From NCBI RefSeq assembly GCF_001522545.3, contig NC_031776.1, positions 37,589,028 through 37,653,027 of the forward strand: 64,000 nt of DNA, read 5' to 3'. Made by a program: the position numbers and the translations under genes. The notes beneath the pieces are model-generated. The model worked only from the letters and a program-made list of their open reading frames with translations. It was not told the origin of the DNA and did no database searches. Source of the DNA: Parus major (taxonomy: Eukaryota > Chordata > Aves > Passeriformes > Paridae). Shown one piece after another: positions 37,301-51,300 of this stretch (position 1 is its first letter; each line of letters starts with the position of its first letter).

Positions 37301-40300
37301 TGGAATTCTCATACGTCATGCACTTTTGAGATCGATCTGGGTATTAGCCTCTGCTTATCTGAGGTGGCATAACAAAGAGGTTAATTGTAAACTAATCAGA
37401 TGTGTCGGGATGTAGTGTTGTTGCTAGGTAACTTTAAAATACAAAAATCAGTGTCACGATATGAGAAAAAAATTCCCATCCTTTATAATACAACACAATA
37501 AACATTTTATGACAAAGGAATTATGAGTTTTAGGGTTTTTTTCAGTGGAGGCATAGGGTCAAGAGTAGTTTATAAAATTGTTTTGAATGTTTTCCTGATC
37601 ACATTTTTCAGCTACTGAAAATAGAGACCATAACCAGAATACCTTATGTAGGGCTTTATTGTCAAGTTCTGACAAGGGATGCTAAGTAGTTTTAGGCTGA
37701 ACTGAAGGAAAAAAACAAGCTGAGATTTTTGTATTCTATTGGTTGGTTTTGAATGCTTTGTTGTTGCTTTTAAGAAATGGTGACGGCAACTACTGTGTTT
37801 GTTTGTAGTATTAATAGTTTATAGAAAGAGAATGGACAAATAATCACTTAAAAATGCTGCTTAGTGTTAATAAAATGGTTGCATTTCTGTTATTGCTATT
37901 CATTTTGCTAATCTCCGTGATTATTCTATGGAGCAAATTAAATTGCAGTCTCTTTCCTCAATTATAATCTATTAATTTAAATTCAGCTTGCTTTAGTGGC
38001 CAAAGAGGTGTTTTTGTTGTCATGGAGACCCTTTCTACACCTGTAGGGGTTTTTGCATAACACTTAAAAATTAGGCCCTTAATTCTGCCCTGTTGCTGCA
38101 GTGACAAAGGATAATGTCTCAAAAGCCTTACACTTCAATTTTTTATTGTCCTAGGTCAGAACAGAGGAGAGATGAAGGAGCTGCTATAAAGTACTTAAAA
38201 AAAGCCAGAAACAAACAACAAAAATCTCCTTTTGCCAGTGGTTCTCTCTAAGCCTGTTTCATTTGTTGGCTATCCCTCAAGGTTTCTTATTAAATGTGTC
38301 CAGATTTGTGCTTCCACTTCCCTGTATTTTCAATATTCAGATCAGATACTGAGTTATTTCTGAGTTACAAGATGCATATGATAATCATGTTGTTCTTCAG
38401 GAATCCGGTGTATTGAATAGTTCCAGTAGAGACTGGAGTATTGGAGAAAGGGACACCCGTGAAACTCCTTGGAAGCTTACAGCGTCATCTCCAACTCGCT
38501 ACTCAGGGACCATTGATCACCCTCATTCTGGAAGATTTTTGGGAAGCAGAAGCAGATTGGTGAGAACTGTTAATGTGTGATACTTGGGAAAAAATATTGA
38601 AACCCCAGGGTTTTACTTTAGTCTTCCCAATCTGAAAAGCTGCCAGCAGGGCCTCTCTATAATGTTTCTAGGTAAGTAAATCTTACTAATTCAAGATGGA
38701 GCAAAAGCTAGAAGATAACAGTGTTAGAAAACATTCAGAGGATGAAAATAGCATTGTCTGTTAGTTTTACTAAGAGTTAAGAAATACATTTGAAGTCAGT
38801 AAAAAGAAAAAAGGAGGGAGTGATTAGAATCTCAGGACATGTTATAGTCCTGTTGGTGGCAAAGTTGCTATTAGCTGTACTTGTTCCCTCAGGTATTTCC
38901 AGGGGGGTGTTTTTTGGATGCTACTAGCTTTGTGAGTTAAGACAAAGTTCATGGGTTTGGAGACCTGCTTTAGGAAATTTAATTGGGAGATCTAGTTTAT
39001 AGTCTACTTGTTCTACTTAAATGCTGCTTAGATCATAATGTGAAAGAATAGTTACTTGAGATTCAAGACTCAGGCCCAAATAGTTTGTCTTAACTATGTT
39101 GTAGAATTTGCTTTTTTAGCTCCCAAGAATAAAGTAATTTGCTTGTGACATGCTTACGTATTGTACAGTGACAGTAAAACACTGACAGTAAAGCACAGTA
39201 GAACTATTAAGATAGGAAAAGCAGAAAACTGTGAACAAGTTAGATGGGATGATAGCAAAATAAAAATTCTGTGCACATTCAAAGTGAAAAGGTTTTGGGT
39301 TCGTAACAGTGCTCGCATCGTTAAAGAGATGTTGGTTTTCTTAGGTGACTTGAAGGTGAAGACACTGAGATATCAGGGGTGAGGAGGGAAGAACAAGTGT
39401 GCACGTGTTGGTCTTCAGGGGAAGTCATGGTAGATGGCTACATATAGTTTAAATGCAAATGGAATCTGTGGTTCTAAGTGGTCTACCTATCTAGTTAAAT
39501 TAGTGCTGTAGTTTTCCAGGTGAAAACCCTTTTTTTCCCCATTAAGGTTAATTATTCTCTTAAAGTAAATTCTAATGCAAGTAAGTCTTGCAGAAGACAG
39601 TCTGAAAATTCCACATATCAAGTAGTAAATGATTAAAAGATAAGTTAAATAGAAGATAAATAAGGGAAAGTAACCTGGCTTTGTACTTGGTTTCTGATGT
39701 TAGTTTGTCTCCCCTATCTGTTTTTTTATGATGTGATAAGGGAAATACTTAAGAGACTTCTTAGTTTGAAAGAGTAAGAAGTTGTGGCTTAAACTTAGTA
39801 AAAACCATAACTCAGTAGAAATAAAACACAGATATAACATACTCTAATTTTGTTGATCTTTAAAAGATCTTGGTTGTTGATAGTTTCTGGGAAGACAAAA
39901 AGCTCAATTCAATTCAGCTGTTTAACTGAGCTCAACTTTTTCTTCTTTATATGAAAAAATAAACTCGATGTATTTCAAATAGAAAATGCATGCCTTGACT
40001 GTAAGTAACCATATGAGCAGCTTTGTAGGCTATTTCGATTTTCTTTTCCCTAAGTCCTATAGTGCTGGCTTTTGAAAACTGTTTTATTCCAGTGCTGTAA
40101 ACTGGAAAAATTGGTTTGTACCTGTTCCTTACTCTGAATTCCTTCAGTTGCACTTGAACTTATTGTAATCAAAATATACTTGTTTTAAACAGTTTTCCTG
40201 AAGCTTACTCCTTAGCTAATTATATTTTAGCTTGATAAAAAATAAGTTGGATTAGTTAAACTGTTAAATAAAATAACGTAACTCTTCAGCTTTGGCCATT

Positions 40301-43300
40301 TCTAGAGAGCAAAGGATCTATAAAACTATATTTTTTTATATATCTATTGTATTTATAGCATCTTACAGGCCAGACATATGGGTTGTTTTCCCCTTTTTAC
40401 AGCAATTTTAGGTTGAAAGCCAAATCTATCTGTAAAGGAAATACGATGTCGAATGTTATAGAAAGTGACTTCTGTTGGTAGGACTGTATTGGGTAAACCT
40501 GGAAATACTAATCGAGCACAAGTATAATTCCTACGTTATTTTTTGAAAAAAGGTTTTGCATCTAAAGTTATTCTTTACAATTTTTGTGAGTTTTACATTG
40601 TATGCACTTTTGTGCAGTGTAACTGTTATATTATGTAATTTATTTTTTAATGTTATTTCAGTCTACATCTTCTTCCTCTCATTTCACATCTGGGTGTTAC
40701 GGTGAGTCTGAGAGAACTCAGGGAGCATATTCAGGACTGCATAGCCAGCAACAAGATAGCGATTCAAAGAGACCTAAACTATCTTGTACACCTACCTCTT
40801 CTGTGAGAAGTAATGGCTTGGCTGCCTTTTCAGGTGAGTTACATCCAAATTATCTGAGTAGTAAGATCAGGTTTTATCAAGTTTTAAAATACTTGCTTCA
40901 AATATTACGCTTTTATCTTTCTTAAGTAATAAAAATTTATTCCTGTCTGAAGAGTATGTTCACAATGATAGCAGTATCCAAAGTTCCGAGTGTGCTGTTA
41001 ACATGGTTTTTTGAAAATCCAGTTGTACTCATATAATTTCAGAATTATTACCTGTACCGATTCCATCTGTGGTCAAGCTGAACTTCATGGCTCAAACGTA
41101 CCTTAAATTGGTTAAGATTTCATGAATGCAGCTGCTCTTATTTCATGAGTCGAATGGTGTTGATATACCAATGTGTGCCAGGGACAGCAGAAAGGAAATC
41201 TTTATCATACTTAGCAATATGTTCTAGCACAGTGTCATGCCTGGTTAGGGCACTATTGTTAGGGGTCAGGGAGGAAAGTGTTCCTTTTTTAGCAGGGCCT
41301 GAATTAATTATCTAGGTCCTGACTAAAGAAACATTCTACACTAAGGTCTCTTTCAGGAAAACCTGAGATTTTCCTTAAAAGCTGTAAGTTTGTGAAACTT
41401 GGGTAGACAGAATTTATGCAGTATGCCAACAGAAGTCTAAAGCTCAGGAAGTAATGGTCAAAACCTTATACTGAAAATATTACTAAAAAAAAGTAATATG
41501 ATACAGATCATAAGATTAATTCAGATTGCCCTTGTGAGTATGGATTAATGGATTTTTCAAATAAAAATTAAACAATTACTGCTCAAACCTCAGTATTATT
41601 GATACTTTCTTACTGTGTTAATGAAATGGCAACCATTAACATTTCTCATTATGGTGTAGGACTGTTTATCTTTCCATTTCTACATTGGTTAGTCCTCACA
41701 CTGCTGACCAATGAGTGCTTAAATTTGGTTTTCTAAGTTAGCAATGAAATGATTTCAAGGTGAGTTTTTCAGAGTTTTTGAAGACAACTCTTTTGGAACA
41801 AGACTTTTTGTCCACAGCTGATGTATGTACAGTTCACTATGCAGTTGTTGGAGTTAACAAAAAACAAGGTCTCTTTTTACACTCAAGTGTTTCACTCTGT
41901 AATATTAACAAGGATGGTGTTAGTCATTGTTCTTAAAGTTGTGTCTAAACTGCATTTAAGCTTCATCAGCTGTTTTTATGAGAAATGAAAATTTAACTTA
42001 AGTAGTGTCAAGTAGAATGGCAGCATTTACTAAGTCTCAAGCTGCTGTTTTGCTACAGTGTGAAACCTTTTTAAAAACTAGATACCATTAGGAAGCAAGA
42101 TGCTACTTCTCTTCCTCTTCCATCCTGTAAGAGTGTTAATGGGTCTGAGTCTTCACAAAAGTATTACTATGTTTTGTTTGATTTAGCTTTCAGAACTAAT
42201 TTGCTGCAAGATGAAGTGAGTGCAGCATCAGCAGAGTGCACTTAGCCATATGTTGGCAGCTGGTTCCTTGGTCAACCTAGTGGTAATGTTAAACTTGCCC
42301 TTGATGTAAACAACAAAAGTGTCTGCATAAGTGCCAGTTTTAATGTATTTTTAGATTATTACAAAGCAGGGGGTTTATTTACTTTTTTTTTTCCTAGATT
42401 CTTCATGGAGATGCAGTAGGATTCCTAGATCTTCATCAGTAATGCTTGGCTCCCTTGGAACTGATGTGATGAGAGAGCGAACACAGTCAGAAAGAAGAAC
42501 AGATCTGTCTGTTAATAATCTGGTGGATCCCAGCTACAGAAACAGTGGCTTTTCACCTTCAACATGTATGTTTTGTGTAACCGAAAGCTCATAAACCTAC
42601 AGTTTGTATGGTTTTTAGTTTCTTAACACATTCATAGGATCACAGAATGATTTGGTTTGAAGGGGACCTCTTGTTCCACCCCCTGCCATGGGCAGGGACA
42701 CCTTCCACTATCCCAGGTTGTTCCAGGCCCCATCCAACATGGCTTTGAACATTTCCAGGGATGGAGCCTCCAAAACTTCACTGGGCACGTTCTTTTAATA
42801 TTTTATTCAAAACACTAACACAAAATATATTTGAAAGTATCCTTTTAGATAAAGTTGGTTGACCACTTTCCATGCATTGACCAAACCATCAAAGGGTCTG
42901 TGAATGATCTAGCTTGTAGATGCATTCAGTCATGTGAAAGTGGTGGTGGTGGTGGCCACTCTAACTCAGTGATTACTCAGTAAAGCTCTTCTCTTGTTTG
43001 TCTTAAAATCTCTTCGTATTTAGGTATGGGAAGAGAAATAATGCTGATTTGACCCAGGAAAGTTTTTTTCTTAAAGGTGCTGCATATTATCTCCTTTTGT
43101 TTGGGTTCTCTAACGGTTTTTAGGGAAAAATGCTAGACTACTGAAAATAAAAATTAATAAACACACAGTTAACATGAGGTGAGAGGTTTGTCTCATGGCA
43201 ACTGGTGGGACTAGTAAGGACTTCTGCTCTGTAATTTTCACTTTCTGTTCAGAGTGCTGTGACCTTCTAGAGCTGTCTCAAGGGAAGCTCACCATTAGTC

Positions 43301-46300
43301 CTGATCTGCAGTGTTTTGCAGATGCATTAGTGATATTTTGTAATGCAGAAGTTTAAAAAAAAACCCCACGTTTCTAAGTATAGAAGATAAGTAGAAGATA
43401 GAAGCTACTTTCAGAATTTGCCCTGTAGTCTTGCCGTGACAGAAGAATATATTTTAATGTCATCATACTCCTAGCACTTTTTAGTAAGTGGACAGTTCAA
43501 CTACACTGCCTGGTAGAGTCTAATGGGAGAAGTGGATTGGTGAGCAACCTTGCTTTGTACTGTGTATGCTGCATTTCTAGCAGTAGTGCTGCTATTAAGT
43601 GCTATAAAATTAACTCCTCAGCTGTGTTCCCTGATGTGTAATCATAAGTATATGGTAGATGATTGGCATCTGTGCAGATGTTTTGTTAGCTGGAATCTGC
43701 CAGGTAAGTAAAGCTCATCTTCAGCAGTAAATGGTGATTGCAATGCAGAACCCATTAAGTCACCAAGTCTACCAAAACTACAAAGATGAAAGTTTTAAAA
43801 TTGAGAATACATAGAGGCGTTCTGTTTCCTACCTTCATCTATCCATGCTTGTTCCTCCTTCCCCCTTTTCCCACCCACAACCCCCCACTGCAGCCGTTTG
43901 AGGAAGGAGACTAACCACCTCAGCTGCTTCATGTGAACTACAGTTCATCTACAGTGGAATTCTTCCCAGTGTGTTGAGATACTCAGACAGCATTTACAGA
44001 AGATATGCTTGTAAGAATGATAGAATGGTTTGGGTTGGAAGGGACCTTTAAAGGCCCCCTAGTCCAGTCCCCCTTCAGTGAGCAGGGACATCTTCAGCTA
44101 GGACAAGTTGCCTAGAGCCCTGTTGAACCTGACCTTGAATGTTTCCTGATGTGTTTGAGCACATCTTGTCATAGTATTTTCCTCTACTTTTCTGCAACAG
44201 ATCTTCAAGACAGGCCTGCCTCTTCATATGCAGAGGGAGCAAGACCAAAAGAGAACTCATTGAGCACTTTGAGGCTGAATGCACCCATGAACCGCCAGTT
44301 GCCTTCTGATCATCAGCCATCTTTTTTCAACAGAGACTCTAACATGAGCTCTTCAAGATCCAGCTATTCTTCAAGACAAAGGAGAAATGAATTGGAATCT
44401 CCCCAGAGGAGTGTGCAGCCAGCATTTTCTCTTACTGCCATTAGAGATGAAACCCCTTCCTCAAGTGGTTCCGAAAGGGTTTTATCTACTCAGAGGTCAC
44501 TGAATGAGTCTGCAGCTGACAGTGAAGGGAGGCGCACAACCAGACAGCTGCTGTCTCGTTTAGCATCTAGTATGTCATCTACATTTTTCTCTCGAAGGTC
44601 TAGCCAAGACCCATTGCCTACAAGATCTTTAGGCTCTGAAGAGTCAACGGTCATCCCAAGAGTTCAAGCTACTACTCTGTCAGGTAGTAATGGAGCTGCA
44701 ACTCCGGAAGTTCCAGGACTTCAGTCATCCGAAGCTTCTCAGGGGTTTAGTTTTCTTGGACGAAGATGGGGTTTATCAGGAGTTTCACAGAATCGCAACT
44801 CTGATTCTGATGGGGAAAGTTACAGATCAGACACTGAAAGTAGGAGCACAGGATCCTGGCTGTCATCCTCTTTGAGGAATAGATGTACACCTCTCTTTTC
44901 CAGAAGAAGAAGAGAAGGAAGAGATGAATCCGCAAGGATCTCTTCCTCTGATACAACTTCTAGATCACAACATGTCTTTAGAAGGAGAGAGTCAGGTGAG
45001 GAGACCTCTCTTGAAGCATCACATAACCCTCCACGGGCTTCTGTTAGCAGACCAACACCTGCAGTATCTGTTATTTCTACAGCTACTTCCTCCCCACCAG
45101 ATTCAGCCCCCAGTGGAAGAAGTTCGGGAATTCTGCCTGGTTCTCTCTTTCGCTTTGCAGTGCCTCCAACATTAGGAAGCAGTCTGTCTGATAATCTTAT
45201 GATAACCGTAGATATTATTCCCTCTGGCTGGAATCAGTCTGATGGACAAGAAAGTGGAGAGTCTAAAATACCACCTTCAAGAGACCCGGAAAGACTCCAG
45301 AAAATTAAAGAAAGGTAAGGTGGCATGTTCTTTTGCAATAGTAAAATGTACCTGTTTTAACCTGAGAGGGCTTTCTGCAGTCATGACTTTAAAAGAAAAC
45401 TTTCCTTTAGATGAGGTGGCATCTGAGTCCCCTGTCACCTATATTCTCACTTTTGTCTTAAAAGAAACTTGTTTTAATTCTCATAGGTTTGAGAATAGTT
45501 TGATAAGTGGAATTTTCCTTATAAAAAGTCCTACATGAAATGTCACAGCATTTGTTGGTATTCCATCCTATTCAGCCTGCTTTTAGAAGATTCTGAAGAC
45601 GAAGAGGGTGACTTATGCAGAATCTGTCAGATGTCCTCTGCAAGTTCTGACAACCTTTTAATAGAGCCATGCAAATGCACTGGAAGTCTGAAATATGTTC
45701 ACCAGGAGTGCATGAAAAAATGGCTGCAGTCAAAGATAAATTCAGGTAAAGCAAACTCTAGACCAAGGTAGACTTCCAGTTACACAGGGAGGCTTATCAG
45801 AAGGACTGCACTTACTGAGGTATTTAGTTGAAAAGTGGGGACAAACAGTAAGTAGTGTGGCACTTCCAGGCTTTTTGTGTCTGTGCAGTTTCTCATGTGA
45901 GTAGTTCCAAAAACTGTATTTCTTGTTTAGAGAACTACATTTTTTGGGGTTGTCTACTAAGATGTTAGATAAAAGATAACATAGCAGAAGTGTAGCTTTA
46001 GAATTGCTCTGCCACTTTTCAGTCATACCACTTTGGGTGGCATTTGTTCCCCAGTCTTCCCTATGGAAATCGTTGTGCTTTTTTTCAAGACTTCTACAGC
46101 CAAACTTACTGTTAGCAGTGATTGGAATTTGAAAATGCAAAATTGATTTCAAATTGTAACTCAAGTATGTTAATTTTTTTTTGAGATACTAACTCCTGGT
46201 CAAGGCACTTTAAAATTGCTTGTTCAAAAATTACTTCAAAGTGCATATAAAATTCTTTAAGAAACACTTCAAATACTGCATGCTGTAGAAATATTTTTGT

Positions 46301-48347
46301 AACAGATTGATTGTCTGGTTTGTAAGTATCATCTACAATATTCTTAAAAATAGGTGGCTTGATCAAAGACATGAAATACTTTGTACCAAAGGAAGGTGCT
46401 AGTATCTGACATTTTTTACTTGGCACCAGAGGATACACATCAGAGTAGGGATGTTTTAGAAGCCTCAGCCAGTAGAAGGAATTAATTTGAATTATTTAAC
46501 TATATATAAAGATATAAGTTCACTATCAACTTGTTTTGTTCATCTTGTTGCTTCTAGAGGGGTCTGTTTTAAAACTGGTACTTAAGACAAAATGCTTCTT
46601 AACAATATCTTTATTGTTGTATATTCTTACTTTTGTGTGTATTTGGATTACATGGTACAATTCAGAAAGCCCAAGAAGCGATTTTATGCCAGATTTGCAG
46701 GAAGAGGCATCTTACATCCGGAGTGAGGCAAAATAGGTGCAGCTGGATAGAGAATAAACATTCTACAGTGTTTAAATTCTGACAGCAGCAGATGTCACTA
46801 CATTCCTATTAGAGGCTTTCTTTTCTTCTAACCTTACTCTGCAAAATAAAGCCATTAATTACGTAGAGTTTTTAATGTTTATATGAGTGTGTCGTATGTT
46901 ATAGATTGTTGAAACTTGACACTGAGTTTTTGCCTTGCCCGCCTCCCCACCAGGTTCTTCTTTGGAAGCAGTGACAACTTGTGAATTGTGTAAGGAGAAG
47001 TTGCATCTTAATCTGGAAGACTTTGACATTCATGAACTCTATAGGGCACATGCAAATGAACAAGTTAGTATATTTTACCTTATTTGCTAAGTGTTATTTT
47101 AGTGGTGGGAGGGCAGTCTTTGGAGAAGCCAAATGCATCTCCATTTCAGAAGGACTGTTATGCATATAAAGTAATGTTAATGTGGAACAGATTTTTCTCC
47201 TCAATATTCTGACTACCACTGCCTTCCTGTTACGCTTCCTAGAGCTGAGCCTTCAGTAAGTGTAATATATCTCTTTGCATATCTGTCATCTTTTAGGTTT
47301 GTAATCCAGTGTCTCTGCCACTGCATACTGGTGCAGTATGAATTCTAGCATGATTAGATTGAATTTCACATTAAGTCAGGAGTTGCCATCACTTTTAGCA
47401 GTTTTTGAACACAGTTTAGCAGTTGTTTTATATACACAGTTACAAACTTCTTTTGTTTCATTAGAGTGGTAGAAAGTAGCCACTGCTCTAGCAGTTTCTA
47501 ACTGCTCCTTCAAATAATTTCCTAACTTAAAAATAGTCAAAGGCCCGTTGGTATTACTCTTGTTATTTCAGATAGAATATCTTAGAACTACTGGATTGCG
47601 TGGTATTTAAAAATGAGTAAATAAGATGAAGCTGGTGTTTTTAATAAACTTTATTCAGAGTGTTTTCCCCTATTCTCTGGGCTGTATTCTGACGATATAC
47701 ACTAATACACTGACGATAAACACTAATGATACTAGCCTACCTCAGATGTTTAAAGAAAATACCAAGTGACATCAATTTTGGGGAAAACCACCAGCCTCTC
47801 ATTTTTTTATTTAGAGTAAGTTCTTGCCCTAATACTCTTAATTCCTATCAATTGGGGCAGTCTCTGAAAAGTCTTTCTCAAGAGTGCCATCATCTCGTTT
47901 TAGTATTAGTGCTTATTGGTTGCTGTCACTGCACTTTAATAGAAATAAGAAGTTTCAATATTTTTCCTAAAGAATTGATTAAATTATCTGCTCAGCAGAA
48001 GCATTTTTAAAGTTTTTCTCTTATCTTAGTGAGTAGAGGAATTTTCTCAAATATTTATAACATCGTAACATTCTTAAAATATATTCCTTTATTTTGGCTT
48101 TCTGTGAAGCCTGGGACCACAGAGCAGAAACCAGCACTGTAGGTTTTGTTTCCCCAAGTAATACGATACTCTGATTTGCACATTCTTTTCTCTGAACTAA
48201 TCATGCTGACTGAGATTTAATTTGTAGAACTGTATTCTAATCTTCAAGGATAGCATGTTATATTTGGGTTGGACCAGAAGTATAAATAGCTTTTCAGCAG
48301 CTTAAATTTTGTAGTATTACATTTTTCAATTCTTTTGGAACAACAAG

Positions 48348-48395
<48 letters not shown>

Positions 48396-51300
48396 CTGTA
48401 ATTCCATTAAAATCTAATTGTTGTTCTATTCAAATCATATATGCAGACGTATTACTGACATTCTGAATGTTTCTTTTGATCTCCTTTAAGGCAGACTATG
48501 AATTTATCAGCTCTGGTCTCTACCTTGTAGTGTTGTTACACTTATGCGAGCAGCGCTTTTCTGATATGTTAGGAACTGCAAACGAGGCCAGCACACGTGT
48601 CAGGGTAAGTATGCAGTGATTTTCTGGCAGGAATTGTTCATACAGAGAACTTGGAAGCAGAAAGTTAGCTTGAGTGACCTAGGTGTTAGATACTCAAGAA
48701 ACACACTTTTTAAACAAATTTAGGGCTAAAATGGGCTGTTCTTGTCAGTGCACCACATTTGGAAATTGAAGGTGTTACATACTTGCAGGTACTCTGCTAC
48801 GGAATGCTTTTTGACAAGGTTGTTGGTAATTCATTAGTTAGCATACGTGTTGTCACCATTATTGTGAATTTATGAAAAACTGGAAGGTTAACCTTTCTGT
48901 GTGCCAAACATGCAGTTAAGAATGCTGGACTACCTGATTTGTTTAATTTTTCTCATTATGCAAATCTATATTGCAAAGGTCTAGAATTTGCAGTGCTTGT
49001 CTGCTGGAGTACACCGAACTGTGTACTTGAATATTAACATTCTGCAAGAGCCTGTAGCTGTGATTGATTGAATGATTTCTCTGGCATTAGTCCAAGCTCT
49101 TATTAGTTGCATTTGACTCGTCACTTGAAAGGCCTGGCTTAGGAACGTGTTAAGTACACCTCTAACCACTGAGTGATCAGCATACAGAGTTCTTTCTGCA
49201 TGCTGATTCACTCTTAAATCCAGTATTCTACATGTTTATTTGATACTTGATAATTAATCAGTGCTCTTAGTCAACTGAGCTCCTGAAAAGCTGGTTATTT
49301 TTAGGTTTTTTTGCTTACATACAAAGAAGGGACAATATTAAGCTTATCCAATGCATATGGGAATGGTTGACTGCTAGCAGGTATTACATTAGATTAGATC
49401 TCTGGAAGAGGCAGGACTGTGCTCTGTCTAATCTCTTAATGTATTTGGAACAGTGCTTCTCTTTTCTGTACAGATCCAACATAGGGCTTGTATTTGGTGG
49501 TCCAGTTTCTGTGCTACAAGTGTAGAGGTATAAAAGACAAATGCTCTAATCATAGCCAGCACCCAGCACAGGTTAGCTTGAGTGTATTGCAGAAGATATT
49601 TTTACTGGTTTCCCATCAGAGGAGGTGTTAAATCATTTCATGTGTGATGCTGCATTTTGAACCAGTGAGAGCATCAGTGCTGATATTTGATATCGAGCAT
49701 GTGAGTAAGCCAGGGAAACTAATTTTATCTGCTGTATCTCAGTACTTGGACTTTTAACTGAAGCAGTGATGCAGATTGGCAGTGACAAAAGAAAGCCACT
49801 TGGCTGAGATGTGTTATTCATAGGAATTTTGGCTTTGGGTTTTGATACCAAGTGCTTCTAACATCAAACCGCCACCATTGCCTAGTAGTAATCCTGGTCT
49901 TAAGATTTTAATCGTAAACAAAAACTTGAAGTGTGTTTATGCATTTTTCATGAACCACATTCATTCAAAGGGTTCTGTTTCGTCATACTAGTCATGAATT
50001 AAATGATATGGATTTAACTAATTCAGGTCCTTACCATGACTATGTTTTTCTGCATTACAGTTTTTAGGAATGTTTTTCATTAAACTGACACGTGTTTATG
50101 TTTGCTAGTTTCAAAATCAATGTGTGTTACAGACTGTAGAACGTGGAGATGATGTTACAAGCTGCTACCACAAACATTTTACATCTGAAATAACTGTACA
50201 ATAGCAATTTCATGTCAAATGTGTGGGGATTTATATTAAATTTTGCATTGTTTTTTGTAAGTTGTGCAAATGGGTTAGGATAACCAAGATCTGTCGTGAA
50301 GCTTTGGGATGTAAAAAGTGAAGAAAACTTTGCTAACTTGTTGCAAATTTCTGCAGATAACTTTGCAACTTTTAAACTACTTTCTCTCTGCCTTGTTTCT
50401 AGTTTATTAACCTTGCAAGAACTCTTCAGGCACATATGGAAGATATTGAAAGTAGGTGCTTCCCCTCCTTCCCTCCCCTCCCATTAGATCAACGGAAAGC
50501 TAATGAGTACAATCCTCCTTGCCAAGATTCATAAACTGAAAACATAATAACTGAAAACCTTACTCAGCAGTGCTTTTTCCATCATCAGTAGAATTATTCT
50601 GAGGGGGAACCAATTTTAATTCTCCATGATTAATTTCCCAACAGCAGAGTCATTTAGGCTACAGAAGTGTTATCTGCAATCGATAACAAAATTCCTTAGT
50701 AGTTACAGTTTGGTTATTGTAGTTCAGGTAATCTGTAATTACCGGATAAATGGTGACCTTTACGTTGTTGCCTTTCACAAGAGTTTTAGTAGGAAAGAAG
50801 CATTTGGAACTGAATTTTACTGCATTTAAATTAGACGTTTGTATTGCCATTTTTCTTCTCTTTCTTGGCCTCTTCTCCCCTTTGTTTTTGCCATTCACAC
50901 ACACTTTTTGGTTGTGTGGGTTCCTTGATCAGACCTGTCAGACCTTGTGAATGAAGTCTAAAGGTTGCCAGTTTTGGCAAAGGATTAGCCTACTTTTCAT
51001 CTAAGGGCTTTTTTTAGTGTGTTTAAATTCAAAGCTATATGCTGATACATCTAAATTTCTGGTAAATATACCCTGGGTCTATTTCTGGGCATGTTGAGTA
51101 GGCAGTAGAAGGGTAGTTGGTGTACCCTTTTTTTTTTCCTAGTGTGCATGTGAGTGTCTGTCAACTGTATATGGGTTTTCAGTACACAGGATGCATTTGG
51201 AATACTATAAGGAATGGGAGTGTGTGTTTGTGAAGGAGGAAGTTCAGTGATTATTTCTGCATTCAGAATGGTCAAAGGTAGACTTGAATTCTGAATTCAT

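Noticed and set aside
45535..45771. 78-codon frame read as a separate RING protein
   Set aside because: It is MARCHF7 exon 7 with intron on both sides; its ATG lies in intron 6.
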